From Sorghum bicolor (lineage: Eukaryota; Streptophyta; Magnoliopsida; Poales; Poaceae), in assembly GCF_000003195.3 (NCBI RefSeq), contig NC_012873.2, positions 25,145,317 to 25,209,316 of the forward strand: a stretch of DNA of 64,000 nt, in the 5' to 3' direction. The position numbers and the translations under genes are program-made. Below are positions 10,871-21,646 of the stretch, piece by piece (positions within the stretch are counted from its first letter, which is position 1; every line of letters starts with the position of its first letter). The notes beneath the pieces are model-generated. The model worked only from the letters and a program-made list of their open reading frames with translations, had not been told where the DNA came from and did no database searches.

Positions 10871-12076
10871 TGATAGGTTACCGATATGAATCGATACGAG
10901 GGTGGCCCGATCTTCACGACAGTAGATCAAAAGAACAAGGATAACTTGCTGCGAACAGCGGATAACTAGCTTTATACCTGACAAAGGTTGGATGCGACGG
11001 GGAGAGAGGCACCGAAACCGCGAAGACTTCGACTCGATCTCCGAACGACCGCAGAACCACAATCCGGAACTAATCCACACAATATGGCGCAGTCGAACGG
11101 AAGCCGTAGAGCACGAAGTAGGGGAACCTAGAGGATTCACTTCACAAGTCCAAGAAAAACAAGGAAGAACAAAGGTTGAGTAAGGCACTCAGCAGCACGA
11201 CTGCAATATCATGTAGTTTATCAAATGATCAAAGGTTGCTGATAGCTTAGAGGTAGAGGATATTTATACTAGGAACAACCCTCCTAGATAGGTATGAAAA
11301 TGAAATAGAGTTTCTGAGGGAAGGCAATGTGAAAGGTCCCCTCGGAATGAATTCCCGAACTGGCTTTGCGTGAGTGTTGGCCTCTAGAGCACGTTCCAAT
11401 AAACTGACCATAACTTTTTATTGGAGAGTCCAAATAATGAACCGTTTCTTGGATGTGAAACTAGACTCCAAGTGCTTTCCAGGAATGTATGCCATGCACC
11501 ACGAAACGTTGTAGATTGGTATAGTTTTGCACGGCAAGTTGTACAAACATTCTGTCACGACAGACTGTTGACCTTCTGAGCAGTCTGTACTAATTCTGGT
11601 CTGCAGGCAATATGGAGTATCCAAACTGGTCGCCACTAGATTCATTGGAAAATAGACTCGACAAGCTTTCCAACAAGTCCTGATGGGCCTTCATAGCTTT
11701 TGTGATTAAAAAGTTATAAAGATTTCTTTGCACTGGTCCGTTCTTGACTTCCACTGGTCCGTTTTTGACTCTCTGGTCCATTTTGTAGTGTCTTCTGGAA
11801 CTTGCACTGGTTCGCTCTGCACGATCCGATTCATCCTTCTCTTCTTCTATATACCTGAGTACAATCAAGGTAGAACACTTAGGTAGTATATAATTCTCAT
11901 TAATGTTAATATGAATCTCACAAAGTAGCGCGTGGACCTCATGTTGCAGCTTCTTTGCACGACTACGTGTAACCGGTTCATCGATGACTTGGGCTGGTGT
12001 CGGTGTAGGTAAAACTTGAGTGGTTGTAGCTTGACTTGAAGCTTGTGACATCTTGCTTGCTGGCATGGTCATATCA
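10871..12076 (-). repeat. Element B 5' LTR
   Basis: This 1206 bp copy of the LTR at 4303-5520 has the same TGATA/TATCA ends and is followed directly by the GCTAT duplication. It includes the second copy of the 160-codon frame (12072-11590), also without a stop. Confidence 0.95.
11590..12072 (-). CDS. 160-codon LTR frame, 5' LTR copy of element B
   Basis: Same frame as in the 3' LTR, again 160 codons with no stop despite a few percent divergence. It contains [18 protein letters not shown]. In the 5' LTR it lies upstream of gag and is not expected to be translated; it is the duplicate of the pol C-terminal extension produced by reverse transcription. Confidence 0.5.
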   Translation of the reverse strand: MTMPASKMSQASSQATTTQVLPTPTPAQVIDEPVTRSRAKKLQHEVHALLCEIHININENYILPKCSTLIVLRYIEEEKDESDRAERTSASSRRHYKMDQRVKNGPVEVKNGPVQRNLYNFLITKAMKAHQDLLESLSSLFSNESSGDQFGYSILPADQN

Positions 12077-12081
12077 GCTAT
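12077..12081. other. Target-site duplication of element B, right copy (GCTAT)
   Basis: GCTAT follows the right LTR end at 12076 and matches 4298-4302. Element A resumes from here. Confidence 0.95.
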
Positions 12082-12959
12082 GGAGCCTTGGGTTGTTGTT
12101 GTCTTTGCTGATACTTCAGTTTGCCCCTTTCAATGACCTTGTGTTGGATCTTTGCAACGACCATAGCTGTTTACACTGTTGGGGGTTGTTGTGGCTCAAC
12201 AACCGCTCTAATGTCCTCCCTGAGACCTCTCACATAATGAGTAGCAAAGAACAGATCATCATAAGTACACCCATGCATTGTGACATCAAACAGAAGAAAT
12301 TTGAACTGAGTAGTGTACTCTTCCACACTTGCTGTTTGCTTCAAATCGATTAAATCATTGAGAGCAGATCTATGATCATCAGAACCAAAAGTAGCCTGAA
12401 AATCTGCAGAGAAGTTGGTCCAAGTGACACCTAGGTGCTGAAGCTTGTATGTCTGCCACCACTTGGCAGCATTATCCTGAAGATGCATACTGGCAGCTTG
12501 CACCCACAGGCTTTCATGCATTTGATAGATATGAAAGTAATTGAGACACTTATCCACCCACACCTTGGGCTGAGTACCACCTGTAGTTGGGAAGAACAAC
12601 TTGGGCAAGATATGGCGAGGCAGATTATCAGACTACGATGTATGTCGAGGTGGCCTGACATGGTGACTTTGGCCAGGGCAAGCAGGATGTTTACCCCTGT
12701 CTGCAAACACATTTTCAAACACATTTTCCTCATTAGCAACCTCTGACCCATCAGTTACTCAGAAGGCATCAGTGTCAAATTGGCGAACAGTTAAGTGTGC
12801 TACTGCCTGACCATTGGCTTGAACTTGTTGAGAGATATGTCGCTGTTCTACAGTACACTGATCCAATTTGAGATTTGTTTCAGTCAGCTGTTTCTTCAAT
12901 TCCTGCTGTGTAATGCCCACATCATTCAAGTGCTTGGATAGAAGATCCAAATGCTCCAA
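12082..12959 (-). pseudogene. Element A gag remnant
   Basis: The upstream piece (12959-12759) starts MEHLDLLSKHLNDVGITQQ and is a helical, coiled-coil-like N-terminus. The main piece (12608-12171) contains QPKVWVDKCLNYFHIYQM, ASMHLQDNAAKWWQTYKL and VEEYTTQFKFLLFDV, the conserved capsid pattern of plant Ty3/gypsy gag. The pieces are separated by stops and a frame change, and a stop at 12171 ends the second. The rest continues at 4297 on the other side of element B. No intact zinc knuckle is visible. Confidence 0.8.
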
Positions 12960-13683
12960 CAGATCACCCTAACGCTGTTATTTGACCTCATCCCGGCCCG
13001 CCATGTGTTCAAGGAGGATTTGGGTCTAGGCCAAAGGCTTTGGCTGTTTGGACGGCGCCGTTGTGGGAAACTGAAAGCAGAGACCGGAGTAACACAGGAT
13101 GTAGCAACAGGTTCAGCAATGCCTCCCCTATCGCGTGCCACACCCAATACCCAACTACTGGAACTGAGGCTCGATCGAGGGATTTTACAACAGAGACGGC
13201 GCGAGCGACACTTTGCAACCCAAATCGACGGACAGTTCCCCGCCAAACACCACCGCTACAGATCGACTCTAGCTTATGGAATTTTACACGGAGACTAGCG
13301 CTCCGCAATCCTAGGCTAAGAATCGACCTGAGCCAGAGAGAAATTGGGAGCGATGTTTATGTGCTCAACGCGGTTCACGCCTCCGAACCGCAACCGATCG
13401 ATGCAGAACCCCAGTCGAAGACGATGTCACCGTAGCCGGAGGCGCGCAGAGGTGTGCTACTTCTGGATCCCGTCGCACCGCCGCCGTGCGCCCACTCACA
13501 GTTGGTGCTGCGAGCAATTCCCGTCACGCCGCCACAGTGCGTATCTGGTGGCTGGAGGATCGGATCAATCCAGCAAGACCAGACTCGTATGGATCTCAAG
13601 CGGTTGCGACGGAAATTAGTGGCCGACGTCGAGCCGATCGAGAAACGAGCTGGGTGGGTAGGGAAGGGCCGAGGAATAGCTGT
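12960..13683 (-). other. Element A leader region
   Basis: GC-rich sequence lies between the gag start and the primer site. It holds open frames on both strands, none resembling a known protein and all plausible by-products of high GC content. It is probably the untranslated leader of A. Confidence 0.5.
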
Positions 13684-13692
13684 CTTTGATAC
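13684..13692 (-). other. Element A primer-binding site, cut by element C
   Basis: The minus strand reads GTATCAAAG, the inner part of an initiator-methionine primer site (TGGTATCAGAG). It ends exactly where the LTR of C begins. The last five bases, GATAC on the plus strand, should be the target duplication of C, whose partner lies outside the window. Confidence 0.65.
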
Positions 13693-16208
13693 TGTAACAC
13701 TCCTAGTGTTAGCTTGCATGTAAACCATGAGCATTGCATCAACATAAGCATCATCATGATCACTCATGAGCATCATACCATGATCACATGTCATTTGGTG
13801 TATACACTATGTAATTGAATAACTTATATGACTTGTTCTATGTGTAAGTCATGTATGACCAATGTACACAATTGCACATTTGTCTTCCAAAATACTCTAT
13901 TCGTGTTTAGAATAACATTTTGAACCAATTTTATGTTGGAGGTCTCACCCAAAAATGCCCCTAAGTCATGGTTAACCCCTAGGTTGACCTAGTTGACCCC
14001 CTAAACCTCTTTTCAAAGATATTTTATGAAACCTATGCTAGAGACCTTGCATGTAAATGACATCTAAAGCAAAGTTGTAGTAAATTTTATAAACTACAAA
14101 AGTTGTTTTGATACCTTTTCACGAAAATGCTTGAAACCTGCCCAAAAGTGGTCCACAAGCCAGAAATCAGTGTTGTTTCCAACACTTAGTCAATTTTGGC
14201 TAAGTCTGGGTTTCGTAGAATCGAGGTAGGGTACTTGGGAGCCTTGTAATTTGAAATCTAGGCTGAACCAGACCTTGATATTTTAAGCAAACTTGTAGAA
14301 CTCGTGTAGCTCTATCCATTCGGACAAATCTGAGCAAAAACCACAGAGTGAGTCACGAGATAAACGCCAACGAAGATCGAGTTTCAGTCACTGCGATCGG
14401 GAGTTTTAGACACCAATTCAGTTTGGATAGTCGCCGTCCGCTGCCGCGTGTCCGGCCAGGTGGCGACCGTACGCAGTCGACGGCTCCGCCTGTCAGCTTG
14501 GACAACGCCCTCAAGTCGCCATGAAGCCACTCCGTGCCTCAGACACGACATCCACTCGCTTAGAGCGCCACATTTCGCCCGCCTTCGTTCTTGGTGAGCT
14601 CCGCCGTGACGTCCTCTACCTCGACGTCCATCTCTTTTCCCTAGCCGAGCACCATGAGGTCACATTGCCAACTCCGTCGCGGACTCCACCTCACCGGAGT
14701 TTGCAGAGATCACCGGCAACATGGCCAGACCTCTCTGGTCCACCTCTGGCCGTGATTCTTCTTCCTACTGCTTCCCCTTGCTTCACTCTTGCTCGTCCGC
14801 AACCTCTAGTGGGTCGTCGTGGCTTCAGTTCGCCGGTGTAACGCCGCGCAGCGCCGCCGCTCCGCCATTCTCGATGGCGAGCATCGTAGAGTCCAGTAGA
14901 GCGTGAGCCAAGTAGGTCAACGAGTTCGCCTTGATGTGAGGAACACGTAGATGCCCTCGGTTTCCCCGAAGACCTCACAGTCGATGAGATCTCCGGCAAC
15001 CGAGCTCGCCTGTGCTCTGTGTGTTGCTGACGAGTGGGACTCCACTAATCCCCTCTCCCCTTATCTCTGTTTTTGGCAGATTCAATGCTATTCTTGGAAA
15101 ATTCATAACTTGAGTTAGGCAGATCCAAATGGAGTGATTCCAATTTTGTCAGATCCTTGAGTTAGTCTAGTTTTTAATAAAAATATGAAGCATGCCATGT
15201 TTTTGCAGAAATAAATAGATATGATTCCTTTTAGGACCGACAGGAGGTTCTTGTGGTATTTTTAATAAATAAAGTATGACTCCTTTTAGGATGGAACTTG
15301 CTGGGTGATGTAAACATGTGAAGACAAAGCTAAAAAAAATCTGAAATTTGTTGTTTGACGCTTTTTAATAGGGTTTCACATTTATGCCTTTAATACCATT
15401 GTTAGCTTGTCATTTTTGTACCTCACAATTTGCATGTGCAAGAGCCATGAGAATTTTACAGTAACCTTGTGGTAGCCTAGATAGCTTGCTGTAAATTTAT
15501 TAAGATTTTTAGAGCACTTATACTACATGCTCATTAATTCACCTTAATAAATAAATAAATAGAAAAGGGGACAATAACAATGAGTTTAAACCTTGCCATG
15601 ATTTTTTATAGTATTTCTTAGACATGTTCTAGCTACTGGTATTTTTGGTTTGAACCAATGTTACATTCTTATTATGTGCTAAAATATTATTTTGCTATTT
15701 ATGCCTTGTCTAGAGCACATTCTGGGTAGCTGATAGAAATTACTTAAGAACTGCTTGAAGATGAAGTTTTCTGGAAAACTTTTCTATAACAAACTTGTAG
15801 CTAACGTGCTTATGTGCCTTGTGTTCAAATTTCACGACATTTGGCTGAGTAGTTTAAAAGTTATGACTGTTACAAGTAGCCGCTGCGAAGTGCTTATTCT
15901 CTAGATTTTCCAGAACAGCCAGGAGACTTTGTCCTTCCACCTACGTCGAAGGCAAGCCCCGGAGCATTATAAGACTCCTACTATTTTTGTTATCATGTCT
16001 AGCTGTCAATTAACTATGGTTATGTATTGTTGCATTAAGTGTTAGGCGTTGATATGACAACCTTGCTGCACGAAGACTACCTTGTCCACCTTATACCTCA
16101 CCTGAGTAGGTCCAGGATCGAACTAATGCTTAGCCATGCTTAGTTCCGTAGAAGCCGGGTGATTTCCTGTCACCTGCGAGAGATAGGTGGATACTTGATC
16201 ATGGTTGG
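13693..16208 (+). repeat. Element C 5' LTR, first segment
   Basis: It starts TGTAACACTCCTAGTGTTAG, the same sequence that begins the 3' LTR at 42167 (2 mismatches in 90 bp). A GC-rich island at about 14400-15010 carries open frames on both strands (plus 14521-14841, minus 14999-14691). A comparable island occurs in the LTR of H. No clear gene is present. The segment ends at the GTTGG target site used by element D. Confidence 0.85.
16204..16208. other. Target-site duplication of element D, left copy (GTTGG)
   Basis: GTTGG precedes the left LTR of D and is repeated at 25406-25410 after its right LTR. The perfect match defines the insertion. Confidence 0.93.
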
Positions 16209-17657
16209 TGTTGACACTTACTAACACCACTTAGATACTAGGTTGTCATCCCCAGCATGGTGCCAGAGTGTACAAAGGTATTTATGAATATGGAGGCTCT
16301 CTAGAAAATAATCTATTCTATCCGCAAGCGCATAGATAAAACACCTCATTATAGCATTTCACCAGGTAAGTATTCCAGGTATCGTTATTTATAATTTTGC
16401 TTAAGAGAACAATGGAGATAAAGATAAGGATAAAATTTATCAAGGCATAGACTAGAGATAAACTTGCAAGAACATGATTACTAATGAGGAACTCGTCACA
16501 CAGTCACTTACTTTGGCAGGGGGTAAGCCATAATAATAATGATAATGAAATATAAGCTCTTGGGTAAATAACACAGCGATTAGAAAATAGACTACTACTC
16601 ATATATGTAAGGTGACATCGGATTAGCTAGAGAATGGATTCTAAGTTATCTACTATCTACTAAGTCACAATCTACTCTAGTTATCTACAGGATCATATAT
16701 AGCATAAAAGACTCTTCATTCATGTATAAGGAACATTGCTAAAGTAAATCTGAGCATCGCAAGACGGAGGGTGGACTATATAAGAATCAACGAAGCTGTC
16801 ACTATCGCGAACTACCACACGACCCGGCCAATAGGATACATTTGTAGGTAAATAACATCTAAGCACCACGCCCACATGTGATCTACCACTTAACTCCCAC
16901 GTGTGAAGAGCTAAGCGCTTTGCAAACTTATACATAAACTCATTATCAATCATAACTATATCAAATATAGAACTAGAGCAAGACATAATGCAATTAGAAC
17001 AAAGTAGTAGAGAAAAATATGAAATAATACCAATCTTTATTGATGAAGATCCGAATCTAGAGCGCTAGGCTCTACTTCTCTAATTCCTATCTAATCAATC
17101 CTCTAAACTTGAAGGATTAGAGAGTAGCTAATTCTAATTCTCTGTGGGAGAGATGTTCTAAACCCTAACTTTGATGGCTACCTCATATAATGATTTCTTC
17201 TCTCTCCCCTATGGTGGAGAGGCCTTGATTATATAGTCCTTTCAAGTGAATTTGGGCCGTCGGATCAAACCGACATTGATCGCACAGTTTTCCTTGATCC
17301 TTTAGGTCGGTGGAGCATGATCTAGGAGATTGATTCTGATTGGCCCCGAGGCGAGGGTGGGCGCCCAAGGGGGGAGGGCGGGCGCCCTGCCCCCGAGCCT
17401 GTCCGGTCTCCCGTTCGTTCCCGTGGCTTCTGGACTCTTCTAGATTAAAGAAAATTGCGCGGCACGTAATTATCTCATTGTAAACATGACATGTGGGCCT
17501 TCTCTCCATATTTTCTGATAACCCCCTGTAGAAATAGATATACACCAAAGCTCGTGGAATTCTGTCAGATAAAACCCTAATTCTAGATGTTTGGTGCATA
17601 TTGATCCTTTTACATGTTTAATTGATGGTTAATTTTAGTACTTAAGGACCGTCAACA
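16209..17657 (-). repeat. Element D 3' LTR
   Basis: This 1449 bp LTR starts TGTTGACACTTACTAAC and ends ACCGTCAACA on the plus strand. It matches 23903-25405. On the minus strand there is a TATATAA box at 17229-17235 and, just upstream of it, a 138-codon open frame (17599-17183) also present in the other related LTRs. Confidence 0.93.
17183..17599 (-). other. U3 open frame in the element D 3' LTR
   Basis: A 138-codon minus-strand frame starting MHQTSRIRVLSDRIPRALV and including SRSHGNERE and STDLKDQGK. The same frame is open in the other D LTR (25296-24913), in E (26223-26546) and in the left LTR of F (27494-27784), but broken in the right LTR of F. It lies mostly upstream of the TATA box and so would sit in U3, the promoter half of the LTR. 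Conservation may reflect promoter function rather than a protein. No family is recognised. Confidence 0.35.
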
Positions 17658-17675
17658 AACTCCCCAAAGCTTACC
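17658..17675 (-). other. Element D polypurine tract
   Basis: The minus strand reads AAGCTTTGGGGAGTT directly before the LTR start TGTTGACGG. A very similar tract precedes the 3' LTR of F (33731-33747). Confidence 0.8.
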
Positions 17676-19902
17676 CTTTGCTCGTCCCTGAGCAAACAGC
17701 TAAACTCAGATGGATCAGGAGTTGCTTTGATGTTTTCTTTCCTGATAGGCACACATTCTTTCACATAAAATTCTTCCAGATTAAAGTGAAGTGTCATGGA
17801 GCTTAGTACCTGCACTTAAGTCTTAAGTAATCGAAAGACAAAATAATTAAGTCAAGCACTATTCCTCCTTTCTATACTTCACCTTTGTTCCAGAGTTTTT
17901 CATAAGTTTTTAAAATAAAACTCAGAGTTCCCAGCAATGATTTTCTCAAATATCTCTATATGTGGTATTTGTGGATCCATACCAAAATATCACTTACCTA
18001 TAGCTAATGGAATATTTAAGTGGAGCTCATAGAAGTGAAAAACAGCTCATACATATGTTGTCTAATCGAGCCATGGATCCAAAGGAACTCAGCATATAAT
18101 TAAATCAAGATGTGCATGTGTGGTGGAGTAAATGATAGTGATGGTAAAAATGTATAAGTGATAATAAAACTTACTTCTCCTTGCTCCTCATATTGCTATC
18201 TCTCCTCTTTGATCTTTGCTTTGAGAGAACATGGGCTATCTCTTTTTTTTTCAGGTGGGTAGTAGATACCCCTAATTCTACTATCGGACACTTGTCCATT
18301 TTTTCCGCTTATGTGGGCATCTTTGTACCCCTAATTCTACTCTGGACACTTATCCATTTTTACCTCCTGTCTCACTCTTTTTCTTTCTTTTTCGAGGTTC
18401 TGGGCACTTGCCCGTTTTTTATTTCCTCACATATTTTTGCATAACCCATGCCTCTTCTGCATTGAATCTTTTTAGAGAGAGAGAATAACAACACTTGGGA
18501 CAGTGAGTGATAATATTATTTTTAGCAATTTTAATGCATGGTGGTGAATGGTGTAGTGGATGTGTGCAAGTGAATATCTTAATTTAACCACATGAAAAGC
18601 TCCTAAGGTTCTACATAGCTCGATCAAACTCAATGTGAATATAAGTAGCAAAAGATGTTATAGCAAGTATGGCTGTGGTAGGAATTTTGTCATGCTAGGA
18701 ACTCATCATGTAATTTGCAAGTTTTCAAAATAAATCTCCAGAACTTAGTGTAGTAGGAACAAGATAAACAAACAGTAGCTCAAACTTTATATCATGTCTT
18801 TCTCTTACCTAGACTTTAGTTTTATGCTTCCCATAGATAGTAATTTCAGTTTTAGTAATTCCTAGAAGAACTCTAATATAAAAGCTAGGTACTTGAAAGT
18901 AAGCAAACAGAGCAACTGTTCATCATTTCCATCATGCATCTTTTTGGTCTTTTATTTTTTTTCTAGAGATTAACACTTAGCAGATAAATAAAGCACACTT
19001 ATCTACACACTCTTTTTATTTTGTTTTCATATTTATGGAATGCAGTAAATTAAAGCAAGAAAATATTTATTGGGTTTTCTAATTTTTTCTCTTTAAGATA
19101 AAATACTAAAATAGAAAAGAATAAATAAGAACAGCAAATAAAAACTTACCTGATAAAACGGGGAGGAACTCCCCCAAGCTGGATGTGGTTGTCGGTCTTA
19201 CCCAATGTTCCAGAACCGCATCATGGTGGTGATGTTGTCGTTCATTGTCGTGGTGTCTTGTCTCAGTTCTTGTACTGCAGTGGGGTGGTCCTGGTTCCAT
19301 TTTTGTTGCTGTTCCAGGAGTCGTCCATGTTCCACTTGCGTATTCTGGATGTCGAGGAGGGTGTTGTCGGTACGGGTGAAGAAAGCGCCGGCCTCTTAGT
19401 AGTAGTCGTTCGTGAAAGCATAAGAGGCGTCGGAGTACCGTCCTGCATCGAATTGGGGTGGAGGTCTGGACCCTGAAGCTCCATATGCATCAGTGGAATG
19501 CCTGCCCGTATGGAAAGGCAGGTTTGTCCACTGGTGATCTTGGCTCTCCGGCCATGTCTCCTGTGTTGGCTCTTGTGGTTGAGCATGTCAAACCCATGGG
19601 TCCCGAAGGACTCGGGGGTTGTAGTCGCAATAATCCAGGTGCGCTGCTTCTTCTAGCCCGGGATCAGCTCCATAGCAGGTGCGTTCCCGATGGGTGGTCA
19701 TCCTTTCAGATGCCACTCATTGTGGAGCTCTCTGGTTTACCGGTGTCACTGCAATCTCAATCAAAAAGTTTTGAACAACATAGAGGCTAAGGTTTGGGTT
19801 AGGTAACCGAATCTTGCCTTTATTATCGTATAACATATACATTATGTTCGCCTCTTTTTTCAACATCCGAGCTTGCCTAAATGTGTCGTAGCCATGATAA
19901 AT
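17676..19902 (-). other. Element D non-coding 3' region
   Basis: AT-rich sequence lies between the downstream ORF and the purine tract. No protein of known type is seen. It contains T-rich stretches, the hairpin-bearing tandem repeat at 18267-18384, and open frames at 19183-19790 on both strands that match nothing recognised. The part near the purine tract resembles the 32300-33730 region of F in the sense orientation, so D and F share this tail. Confidence 0.65.
18267..18384. repeat. 59 bp tandem repeat with palindromic motifs
   Basis: Two copies of a unit starting TACCCCTAATTCTACT (18267 and 18326). Each contains a palindrome, GGACACTTGTCC (18286-18297) and GGACACTTATCC (18344-18355). A third palindrome, GGGCACTTGCCC, lies at 18402-18413. 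Element F has the same motifs in its own tail. Confidence 0.8.
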
Positions 19903-20777
19903 TCATAACTCATCTATGAATTCCAATGACGAGTTTTCTTGTAAATGAAGACTAGAGGCTAGACGAGTGATAAGTGAAGTACACCCTACAGGTCCCTGAA
20001 GACTAGGTATACTAAGCCAATGAGAAACCAAAAGTGTAACAGGTGAAGTGGGTACTTTATTTATAGCAGCATATAGAAGTTGCAAATCTCCTACTCTTAC
20101 TTTTCTAATATCATCAGGATGAAAAAGATTGTACCCGAGCCATTTGTGGAACATCCTAAGAGTGGGGTGTTCCATGTCGCTGGTTCGGGCTTGGCTATAA
20201 AACTCATCTCTAGATATCTCTCTCCAGAACTGGTGTCTCTCAAAATTGGGTAAGTCGGAGTCAATGCCCAAGATGCATCTTGAAGAGAAACCGAGATGGT
20301 CGCTCAGTTCTCTCCAAGACAACATAATGTCCTGTTTGAACATCCGAAAAGCAATTCCCCCCTCATAATATTGTAAAGTACAAAGAAATTCAAGGGTGAG
20401 AAGACGGGAACCCAACTCAGTTATGTTCCAAAAATTTGTCCATCCCACCATCTAGAAAATCAAATCGAATTCAGTATCCATACCTGTTTCTTGTAGCAAG
20501 ATAGGATCAAGAGTGGGGGTGTGAATGAAATCTTTGTTCTTTAGCTGCTGGTAAACTTCCTTTTCCCTGCGGGTCTTCAGTCCAAGGTCTCCTATCTTGA
20601 GGAGGACCTTGACTTGTGGATCAGATGAAGATGAGCTCGCGGGGGTGTTGGGTCAACGCTCATCTCTAACTGGTGCGAGGAGTATCGAGATGAACTCCTT
20701 GTACCTATGTTCCTGAGGACCTTCCCTGCGTTCTTCACCTTCTTGAACATCCTGTAGACAAAAGTTGACACACACAC
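19903..20777 (-). pseudogene. Element D Athila-type downstream ORF (env-position protein)
   Basis: Minus-strand pieces from 20777 (MCVSTFVYRMFKKVKNAGK), then KEVYQQLKNKDFIHTPT and GMDTEFDLIF, then the 182-codon piece 20451-19903 with GSRLLTLEFLCTLQYYEGG, FWREISRDEFYSQ, TLRMFHKWLGYNLF and GCTSLITRLASSL. This pattern is common in grass Athila-like elements, where the ORF sits in the position of retroviral env. I see no convincing signal peptide or membrane segment, so an envelope role is not supported. A stop just before 20451 and a frame change break it. Confidence 0.6.
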
Positions 20778-21646
20778 AACTAGTGGAAAATGTGAGAGAA
20801 AATGTTAGTGGTCAGCTGTCCAAAATGTCAGTAGTCCAGGGGTTAGTCGTTCAAGACAAGTTTTTATTTTGGCAGCACCTCCCCTAAACAACTTTTACTT
20901 CCACTTTGGACAGTGGGATCACTACTTACTAGGTGAACCTTACTCTCAAAGACTACCAACCTCTCCTCCACTCTTCTCTTCCTCTCTACTCTCTTCTTAC
21001 TTCACTACAAGAGCTCCTTCTATGGAAACTGAAACTTGCGTGGTTTTCTAGAATGCATGTGTGAAGAAGTTGGAGGCAGGAAGTCGCAATTTATAGGAGG
21101 AAGGGGGGACAGGGCGGGCGCCCTCTGTAGGTGGGTGGCCGCCCACCTTTGGTGGCCATCCTAGCTGCCTTTTCTCCACTCCCTCCTTTGCTTAGCTCTT
21201 ACGCATAATAATAGTTCATGGGTGGTGGTTGGTCGGTGGATAAGTGTTGGTGAGTGGAGTTGTGTTGGTGAATCAAATAATGTGATGGGATGTGTGTGAG
21301 GTGTGGTGTATGACATGTGGGACCCAAGGAGTGTGGGTCATGCTTCTAGAAGGTTGCTATAATTAAATATAATGCAGGAAAAACTATGAGAATTGGAACT
21401 TATTGAAAATGATCATGGAAAATATTTTTGTGCCTCCACAATAATTAATAAATATGGGTTGTTACACACCATAAATATTATTTATATGAGGCTTTTGATT
21501 ATTATAAGAATGCTATGAATAAATTTGACTAATGCAAGAATTAAATATGAGAGAATTAATGATGCGGATAAATACCGATTTACCTCCCGGCGAGGGTTTG
21601 GGATTTTTAGGTCTCCCAAGCTGGACCTCCAAATCTTTTAATCTTC
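20778..21646 (-). promoter_or_regulatory. Possible internal promoter upstream of the element D downstream ORF
   Basis: On the minus strand a GC-rich block with GGGCGCCCGCCCTGTCC (about 21111-21127) is followed by a CTATAAAT box at about 21092-21099, some 320 bp upstream of the ORF start at 20777. The LTRs of D have the same arrangement, a GGGCGCCCGCCC block and then a TATA box. The rest of the interval is AT-rich with no coding signal, and no reverse transcriptase is present here. Confidence 0.4.

Larger units (their letters stand above)
4303..12076 (-). mobile_element. Element B: complete CRM-like Ty3/gypsy retrotransposon
   Basis: A 7774 bp element on the minus strand has two LTRs starting and ending TGATA/TATCA, a perfect GCTAT duplication, a tRNA-iMet primer site, gag, gag-pol and a purine tract. 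The integrase linker ([36 protein letters not shown]) and tail ([19 protein letters not shown]) are typical of the CRM clade. Its LTRs differ by roughly 4-5 % by eye, including small indels, so it is clearly older than H. Two in-frame stops in gag and one frameshift in integrase make it inactive. Confidence 0.92.
435..13692 (-). mobile_element. Element A: decayed Reina-like Ty3/gypsy chromovirus, interrupted by element B
   Basis: On the minus strand, from right to left, are a primer-site remnant, leader, gag, protease, reverse transcriptase, RNase H, integrase, a chromodomain remnant, a polypurine tract and an LTR start. The integrase core text (LLQPLPVPASVWQDLSMD and KHPYTATTMAQVFLDN) is typical of the Reina lineage. 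Element B interrupts it at 4303-12076 and element C at 13693, so its 5' LTR is off the window. The reading frame has many stops and frameshifts, making this the oldest element here. The left end at 435 is a best guess. Confidence 0.75.

Noticed and set aside
14521..14999. Open frames on both strands in the first LTR segment of C
   Set aside because: GC-rich island with overlapping frames on opposite strands and no recognisable domain.
19183..19790. Open frames between the purine tract and the downstream ORF of D
   Set aside because: Short, overlapping on both strands and without recognisable motifs; no support for a gene.
19903..20777. Calling the downstream ORF of D a functional envelope gene
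   Set aside because: Position fits, but no signal peptide, cleavage site or membrane anchor is visible; only the position-based Athila ORF label is kept.
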